Shown: positions 9,101 to 12,845 of the stretch, piece after piece | How positions within the stretch are numbered: position 1 is the stretch's first letter | How the letters are laid out: every line of letters starts with the position of its first letter | Assembly: GCA_028565635.1 (NCBI GenBank) | Contig: JAOXYB010042148.1 | Location: forward strand, 1-12,845 | Origin: Phoronis ovalis | Lineage: Eukaryota; Phoronida; Phoronidae | Direction of reading: 5' to 3' | DNA length: 12,845 nucleotides | The notes under the pieces: generated by a model | The model's input: only the letters and a program-made list of their open reading frames with translations | Database searches by the model: none | Told to the model about the DNA's origin: nothing | Translations under genes and position numbers: made by a program

Positions 9101-11865
9101 TGTGATGAATGGATTTACTATAAATTTTTATACAGACAACTGCATAATGTCAATTCATGTAGTCAGATGTACAAAATTACCAGTAACTCCTCTCTTTTTA
9201 TAAAAAGAAATCACATATATTACTGTGCATATTTACCTTCTTACACACAACAACTGTAAATAGTTTACCTTATATATACATATATCACCCCCTCATATCA
9301 TTAACTTACATTTAAAGTTATCCTCAGACAATGTAACTTGGCAAGAAATTCAGAATCTGACAAACACTGCACCATAGTGGTTCGTAACGTTCGACAAGGA
9401 ACACTACCATGTTTCAATTCTAAAACTCCAGCTTCATAAAATGCTAAATGTTGGAATGCTTGGTGTTGTTCTTCTAAGTCAGACAGATCAGGGACCTAGA
9501 TAGGAATGTATTAACATTAATTTGGTAAGGGCTGTTCCACCTTTAGCACTACAAGTAGCACTTTTTAGAAGACCCCACAATCCACAACATTAATATACAA
9601 ATTATTCAGAGGTCCACCACCCCATCTGTTTTAAAAATGTCTTCCTCTTGGCTGTACAATTTACTAAAACGGAACACTTTAACTGAAAATCTAAACTTGC
9701 ACAAAAACAAGCCTCGTTTGTTTCTCTTACACTTAGTTGTGATACTATATATTAATGCAAACCATACCAAATGTTTTAGATAAGTCAATTATCAGCATTC
9801 ACTGTATTAAAACAGGTCACAAGTTAAATAACATTTAGCTGCACCAAAAATTAAAATTTAACAGTAAATATTAAGGTAACCTCAACTGCTGAAACAAAGG
9901 ATTCATCATCACTTGATTCCTCTGAGTATGACAGTGATCGCCATCTGTGTCTCTCCTTTTCATACCGCCTGTCCATTTCTTGTAAAGCTGCCACAGCAGT
10001 ATCTAATGCGATGTTATTCTAAAATGAATGACACACAAAGATTATTTCTTGCCAGATTTTAACAGTTTACGATTTCGTTGTCAATACTGCTGAAAAAGAA
10101 AACAAATCACGCAATATTTAAAAAAAATTTCTTTCAAGAATTGTTGTGTTACCGATAAAGGACACACTGTAATGTACAACGAATTTTTTTTTTTCCATTA
10201 ACTGTTACATGTATTGTGAAATGACTGACATTTGTTTTAATGTGGCAAAATTACTTGCAAACACTGCATACCAGTTTCCAACATAAAACCACTTTCACAC
10301 TGAACTAAATGTTTTTCAAAGAGAAATAATTAATTTTTGGACAAATCAGAACATTTTATAGAAAACACAGAATAACAAACTTACTTTAAAAACTTTTGTA
10401 ATGAAGCTTCCATGCAGCTTTGGTCTCTTGAATATTACTAAATTGCAAGCATTACAAACATGTGTAGATCAATAAGTAAATAATAAAAAAAAAAGAGTTA
10501 GCATTATAGCTACGGTGCAGTAGCATTTGACCAAATAGTGGTAGGAGGTATGAAGTATCTGTACCTGCATCTGATATTTATAGGAATCAGTTAGAGACTG
10601 TAATGCTTGTGAATGGTGAATCAGTTTCTCTAGTATTGTCTGTAAGCAAGCATCTTGAGCAGTCTAAAACAGAAAACAAATAAAAGACATCACAAGGTAT
10701 TTTGCAGGTACAAATGTTTCATCTAAGACTTCCCATTAGAAAACAATTACCCAGTCAAGTATAAATCTGTACAGTTGTTAACCCACTGATTCCAGTATAC
10801 ACTGTATAACAGATTTTTAAAATTGGAATGATATCTGTGGTTCAGATACTAAAGCAAGATTATTACTTACTGTGCAGTTTATGCCTGGTTCTCCATCAAT
10901 ATTGCACTGATGTTGAATTTTGAAGAGGGCATCCTCCCAGAAAGATATAGCACTTGTCATATTATCAATACCTTCATGCAAATAAACATCATAATAACAT
11001 TATATATTAGAAACAGAGCACAGAAATTGCAATATATTTTCTCAAATAAAAAATACTATCCACTATTTGAACAAGAGAAATAAGTTAACTTTACATAATT
11101 GTATTTGTAATGTGCCCAATTTATACTATCCACATCACTTTTCAAGTTAGAACAAAAGTGAATGATATTTGGTTTTTGATTCCCTATTTTGCATTAGAGA
11201 ACAGTATGAAACAAATAAATAGAAACTTCCGCTATCCATTAAAATCTCAGATTGTATAAAAGCGTAACAAATAGAAATCCTGTGGTAACTGCATCATGAT
11301 TAAAATTCCCTTGATATCATAATTATAAATTCTTTTCTATTGGCTTTGCAACTTACCCAAGTTCCATAGCTGATGAGGATTCATAGTACTACTGTCTTGT
11401 GTGAGAGCTGTTATTGTTGATGCAACAGATGCAGAATCATCTGCACGAAAGGACAAGGCGCTATTTTCATGACTAATATCTCTTGGTTCTGTCTTTATTA
11501 CCTCTATTCCTGGTAAATAAGGAATTCCTGTAACCAGCATAAATTTCCATGTAAAAAAATGGTTGTCAATGCTAATATGTCACATAACAGAAAAAACAGA
11601 GATGTAAAAATTATGCATAATGGACAAAAAAAGGTGTGTGAATAATGAGGTATATTAATAGCATACCTCCATTTTGAAGCACCTGTTTTGGTTTATCCAT
11701 CACTCCGTGATTGCTTACCACATTACCATCACATTCTTCCTGTAAATCTTTCCATGGTTTTTTATTTTTTCTCCGACGGAAATATGCTGCTAGGATTCCT
11801 ATAAGGGCAATACCGACCGTTGCACCAATGATTGTAGCCTTCAGTGGTGGACTAATCTGTTTCAT
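5986..11865 (-). CDS. MIGA: Mitoguardin (MIGA/FAM73 family), 12 coding exons
   Basis: Twelve exons, all with GT-AG introns and matching phases, encode 510 residues. Vertebrate mitoguardins are somewhat longer, about 600. The ATG at 11865 is preceded in frame by TAA at 11880-11878. Residues 9-29 form a membrane anchor followed by RRRKNKK, the usual outer-mitochondrial-membrane topology. A Ser/Thr-rich linker follows, then SAISFWEDAL (about 130) and NNIALDTAVAALQEMDRRYE (191-210). Next come the acidic tract EESSDDE and the phospho-FFAT-like SFVSAVE (230-236). The conserved C-terminal domain has VPCRTLRT, FLAKLHCLR, WEQIEDELKGRG, FYDIVLDFILMDAF, RWLSNGFKETALST, FYSVSEHVSPVLAWGFLGP and LADDIMRIARNRAEIL. 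Known family role: mitoguardins act at the outer mitochondrial membrane, interact with MitoPLD to promote fusion, and bind VAP proteins to form ER-mitochondria contacts with lipid-binding activity. The gene appears intact. Family identity is very strong, but MIGA1 versus MIGA2 cannot be assigned in an invertebrate with a single gene. Confidence 0.95.
6133..6499 (-). other. MIGA intron between exons 11 and 12
   Basis: This 367-bp intron starts GTATGT and ends TTTTTTGTAG. It is slightly less AT-rich in the middle (6240-6340). No gene is recognised in it. Confidence 0.55.
6500..6616 (-). CDS. MIGA: MIGA coding exon 11
   Basis: Thirty-nine codons (residues 424-462): FIAHFYSVSEHVSPVLAWGF, LGP and LKNLCMFFK. 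Acceptor TTTTATTTTCAG, donor AAG|GTATGT. Only 18 bases separate the exon edge from the TTAA at the MITE end, so branch-site sequences probably lie inside the element. Confidence 0.95.
6635..7067. mobile_element. 425-bp MITE with 22-bp terminal inverted repeats and TTAA target duplication
   Basis: TTAA at 6635-6638 is followed by AGTCGGGGTCCCAGAATC... (6639-6660). The inverted partner at 7042-7063, with one mismatch in 22, is followed by TTAA at 7064-7067. A TTAA duplication is typical of piggyBac-type elements, although the terminal bases are not the usual CCC. Overlapping open frames on both strands inside it show no transposase features, so it is non-autonomous. The interior has a short repeat, CCCATTTTCGCTAAT and CCCATTTTCACCAAT. 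It lies in the intron between MIGA exons 10 and 11. Confidence 0.82.
7268..7321 (-). CDS. MIGA: MIGA coding exon 10 (short)
   Basis: Eighteen codons (residues 406-423): ALSTAAWSVLKAKRRMLR, matching the family's ALATACWSVLKAKRR segment. Acceptor AATTTTAG, donor CGG|GTAAGT. The downstream intron holds the TTAA-flanked MITE. Confidence 0.95.
7475..7609 (-). CDS. MIGA: MIGA coding exon 9
   Basis: Forty-five codons (residues 361-405) with MTFYDIVLDFILMDAFDDL, NPPASV and NRWLSNGFKET. This is the most recognisable mitoguardin signature in the window. Acceptor TTTTTTGTAG, donor ACT|GTAAGT. Confidence 0.96.
7610..8007 (-). other. MIGA intron between exons 8 and 9
   Basis: This 398-bp AT-rich intron has no gene or repeat that I can support. 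An open plus-strand frame across its right part and exon 8 is a shadow. Confidence 0.55.
8008..8106 (-). CDS. MIGA: MIGA coding exon 8
   Basis: Thirty-three codons (residues 328-360), ending in WEQIEDELKGRG, a clear family block. Acceptor TCCTTTAG, donor GGG|GTAAAT. Confidence 0.93.
8346..8432 (-). CDS. MIGA: MIGA coding exon 7
   Basis: Twenty-nine codons (residues 299-327): FLDETIRAWFCDTGKQVIGG and MNAER, matching the family's LLED...GRQMVTGLM block. Acceptor TTTTTGTAG, donor AGG|GTAAG. Confidence 0.92.
8433..9309 (-). other. Largest MIGA intron (877 bp)
   Basis: This AT-rich intron lies between exons 6 and 7. I see no gene on either strand. An 80-codon plus-strand frame (9020-9259) has no family features. 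A short AAAGGTGGTACTGT near 8952 resembles the termini of the ~570-bp family but has no partner. Confidence 0.55.
9310..9495 (-). CDS. MIGA: MIGA coding exon 6: start of conserved C-terminal domain
   Basis: Sixty-two codons (residues 237-298) with VPCRTLRTTMVQCLSDSEF and FLAKLHCLR, among the best-conserved blocks in mitoguardins. Acceptor CTATCTAG, donor AAT|GTAAGT. Confidence 0.95.
9529..9680. mobile_element. ~150-bp MITE-like element (copy 2 of the GGCTGTTCCA family)
   Basis: GGGCTGTTCCACCTTTAG begins at 9529. It is followed by AGCACTTTTTAGAAGACC and CCACAATCCACAACATTAATA, close to the inner sequence of the element at 3382-3552 in reverse orientation. The right end is degraded: TTTTAAAAATGTC...CCT, then AACGGAACACTTTAA. 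The element lies in the MIGA intron between exons 5 and 6. Confidence 0.55.
9881..10018 (-). CDS. MIGA: MIGA coding exon 5: helix and phospho-FFAT-like motif
   Basis: Forty-six codons (residues 191-236). A charged helix is followed by EESSDDE and SFVSAVE at the very end of the exon. In FFAT numbering the motif has F at position 2, Ser at 4, Ala at 5 and Glu at 7, with acidic residues upstream. This fits a phospho-regulated VAP-binding site. Vertebrate MIGA2 has SFFSATE in the equivalent place. Donor GAG|GTTACC, acceptor TTTTAG. Confidence 0.9.
10019..10564 (-). other. MIGA intron between exons 4 and 5
   Basis: This 546-bp AT-rich intron has homopolymer runs near 10120, 10187 and 10486. I see no gene or paired repeat in it. 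Confidence 0.55.
10565..10663 (-). CDS. MIGA: MIGA coding exon 4
   Basis: Thirty-three whole codons (residues 158-190), with acceptor CTGTTTTAG and donor CAG|GTACAG. The predicted helix QTILEKLIHHSQALQSL corresponds to the family's helical segment before the FFAT region (LESLLHRAYHLQ type in vertebrates). Confidence 0.87.
10871..10971 (-). CDS. MIGA: MIGA coding exon 3
   Basis: It encodes residues 125-157, including MTSAISFWEDALFKIQ, which matches the family's amphipathic FEEAL...WE-type helix. The acceptor (GCATGAAG) has a weak pyrimidine tract. The donor is ACA|GTAAGT. Phase 1 in and phase 0 out agree with both neighbours. Confidence 0.85.
10972..11356 (-). other. MIGA intron between exons 2 and 3
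   Basis: This 385-bp AT-rich intron starts GTAAGT and ends GCATGAAG. Nothing else is recognised in it. Confidence 0.55.
11357..11527 (-). CDS. MIGA: MIGA coding exon 2: Ser/Thr-rich linker
   Basis: It encodes residues 68-123 between two Gly codons split across introns. The sequence is low-complexity and polar (SASVASTITALTQDSS), as in the poorly conserved linker of the family. IKTE matches a sumoylation-type consensus, though that is common by chance. Acceptor GGTTACAG, donor TTGG|GTAAGT. Confidence 0.88.
11667..11865 (-). CDS. MIGA: MIGA coding exon 1: membrane anchor
   Basis: It encodes residues 1-66 plus one base. The hydrophobic run KATIIGATVGIALIGILAAY is flanked by RRRKNKK and PWKD, fitting a signal-anchor in the outer mitochondrial membrane. 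The donor is GGAG|GTATGC. The exon probably continues 5' as UTR to an acceptor at 11907 (ATTTTAG). Confidence 0.88.
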
Positions 11866-11906
11866 AATGAAGCTGATTTACTTTAACTTGTGTACAGCTG
11901 AGTGAC
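11866..11906 (-). other. 5' UTR portion of MIGA coding exon 1
   Basis: A polypyrimidine/TTTTAG acceptor-like site ends at 11907, 41 bases before the start codon. This predicts that the 5' UTR is split and that the promoter lies further right. The in-frame TAA at 11880-11878 supports the chosen ATG. Confidence 0.5.
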
Positions 11907-12576
11907 CTAAAATTATTGTCAACAGTAGTGTAATATATATGAAACAGACAGATTAAACTTCACCCTAGAACTTCTTTAATTTTAACAGGTTTTAAGATAA
12001 TCTGTTTCCACAAAAAAACTATATACATGTACGTACTAACTGTCTAAAGCCTTTGACAATAAGAATTTTCAGTCTCCAGAATATATTTTTAAAATCTGCT
12101 AGACAGTACTAAAATACGAAACAAAGAACAGAATGCTGATTTAATTGGAATTAAGACAACTGGAACAATTATCTAGAAAAGTTAACTTAACTTTAAGATC
12201 GGACTCCCTTTCCTAGATATATTTATTATATAACCGTTTGTTTTCTCATCATTGAAATTTCTAGTTTTAAACTTTATTGTTCAGCTATACTAAATAAATC
12301 TAAATTTTGTATATTTACATTTTCAGATGTAAAGCGAACTACTTTAGACATTATCTGTGAAGTATGCTAATTAGTTATTGAAAAAATGCATTAAAATGGT
12401 TATAGCATAAAAATAAATGCATTGCAATTATCACTAGTAATCTTTATATTGGACTTTATATTTGAGCTGTTTTTTTGATACTAGGTTTCTTACTGTTCAA
12501 CTACTGCTTATTAGTAGTTCACCAAGCAGCTGAATCAGTAGCTAGTTGTAATTATTACATAATAAAAATGAATGTG
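11907..12576 (-). other. AT-rich 5' intron or upstream region of MIGA
   Basis: No open frame or conserved motif stands out. If the acceptor at 11907 is used, this is intron joining an upstream non-coding exon. I found no strong GTAAGT-type donor on the minus strand here, so the first exon may lie in the CpG-rich block or outside the window. Confidence 0.4.
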
Positions 12577-12612
12577 AGTTCCGAGGGATCACTCAATATA
12601 AAGTGACGACGG

Positions 12613-12655
12613 GGATGCTCGGTGCTCAAGGGGTCTATATTTCGGCACAGCATCC
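12613..12655. repeat. Bulged 11-bp stem-loop
   Basis: GGATGCT (12613-12619) plus GTGC (12622-12625) pair with GCAC (12645-12648) plus AGCATCC (12649-12655), with a two-base bulge. Confidence 0.75.
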
Positions 12656-12703
12656 GAGGCGGCAATCTGAAGAAATTCGGATAAGATGAACTAGTCAAAA
12701 ACT

Positions 12704-12770
12704 GCTCTTCACTCGTTTCCATCATGGCTCAGATTGGTGGGCTGAAAATCCAGCGAAACGAGTGAAGAGC
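12704..12770. repeat. Perfect 16-bp inverted repeat with 35-base loop
   Basis: GCTCTTCACTCGTTTC at 12704-12719 is the exact reverse complement of GAAACGAGTGAAGAGC at 12755-12770. The right arm is shared with a second, competing hairpin. Confidence 0.9.
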
Positions 12771-12783
12771 CTCGTGTCGCTGG
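12750..12783. repeat. 13-bp stem, 8-base loop hairpin
   Basis: CCAGCGAAACGAG (12750-12762) pairs with CTCGTGTCGCTGG (12771-12783) with one mismatch. It overlaps the right arm of the 16-bp inverted repeat, so the two structures are mutually exclusive. Confidence 0.85.
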
Positions 12784-12789
12784 TAAATG

Positions 12790-12797
12790 TGACGTCA
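12790..12797. promoter_or_regulatory. Perfect CRE palindrome TGACGTCA
   Basis: This exact consensus cAMP-response element (CREB/ATF site) lies in the CpG-rich block upstream of MIGA. Its function depends on whether the block is a promoter. Confidence 0.4.
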
Positions 12798-12798
12798 T

Positions 12799-12824
12799 AT
12801 CCTGCCAAATGAAGTCTGCAGGAT
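12799..12824. repeat. 7-bp stem-loop
   Basis: ATCCTGC (12799-12805) and GCAGGAT (12818-12824) are perfect inverted repeats with a 12-base loop. Confidence 0.7.
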
Positions 12825-12845
12825 GGAAATTTTGCTCTGATCGTA

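Larger units (their letters stand above)
12577..12845. promoter_or_regulatory. CpG-rich, hairpin-rich block: candidate MIGA promoter/first exon, or a repeat
   Basis: About fifteen CpG dinucleotides occur in 270 bp, in sharp contrast to the CpG-poor flanks. It contains at least four stem-loops and a perfect CRE palindrome. The position upstream of MIGA would suit a promoter, but the dense inverted repeats equally suit a dispersed repeat. No long open frame is present. The block continues past the window edge. Confidence 0.4.

Noticed and set aside
8883-9682. 12-bp inverted match (TTAAAGTGTTCC at 8883 and GGAACACTTTAA at 9671) as a larger transposon boundary
   Set aside because: Several 12-mers are expected to match by chance in AT-rich DNA of this length, and the inner sequences do not continue the similarity.
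1-12845. CRISPR array, tRNA, rRNA or viral insertion
   Set aside because: There are no regularly spaced repeats, no cloverleaf with conserved boxes, no rRNA-like tracts, and no polymerase or capsid-like reading frames on either strand.

Overview
The window is animal nuclear DNA: AT-rich, with intron-containing genes bounded by canonical GT-AG splice sites, no prokaryotic features, and many short inverted-repeat elements in introns and intergenic DNA. It contains a mitoguardin gene and a divergent p25-alpha/TPPP-like gene, so the source is a metazoan. The AT-richness and the style of the small repeats suggest a marine invertebrate, perhaps a bivalve mollusc. That taxonomic guess is inference with low confidence.

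Layout. Positions 1-960 are repeat-rich. They hold the right end of a repeat copy (1-138), a segment bounded by a perfect 23-bp inverted repeat (490-866), and a weak candidate first exon (728-775). A plus-strand gene follows, with three well-supported exons at 966-1220, 1748-1851 and 2426-2778. It encodes a divergent p25-alpha/TPPP-like protein and its 5' end is uncertain. Its first intron holds a compact, hairpin-rich insert flanked by 10-bp direct repeats (1420-1674). From 2779 to about 5985 lies AT-rich intergenic/3' DNA with one ~170-bp element and two ~570-bp inverted-repeat elements.

The minus strand from 11906 down to 5986 carries a complete mitoguardin (MIGA/FAM73 family) coding region: 12 coding exons, 510 codons plus stop, with every intron phase compatible. 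The protein has an N-terminal membrane anchor with a basic flank, a low-complexity linker, an acidic tract leading into a phospho-FFAT-like motif, and the conserved C-terminal domain. Its introns contain a 425-bp TTAA-flanked MITE (6635-7067), which abuts a splice acceptor, and a second copy of the short element (about 9529-9680). Positions 11907-12576 are AT-rich 5' intron or upstream DNA. Positions 12577-12845 are a CpG-rich, hairpin-rich block with a perfect CRE palindrome, either a promoter/first-exon region or a repeat.

The two genes are convergent (tail to tail). Their products are not obviously linked: one is a predicted tubulin-associated, EF-hand-like protein and the other a mitochondrial/ER contact-site protein. 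I found no clearly new biological system. The best leads are the small transposon families, the MITE beside the MIGA exon 11 acceptor, the inserted structured block in the TPPP-like intron, and the competing hairpins at the right edge.
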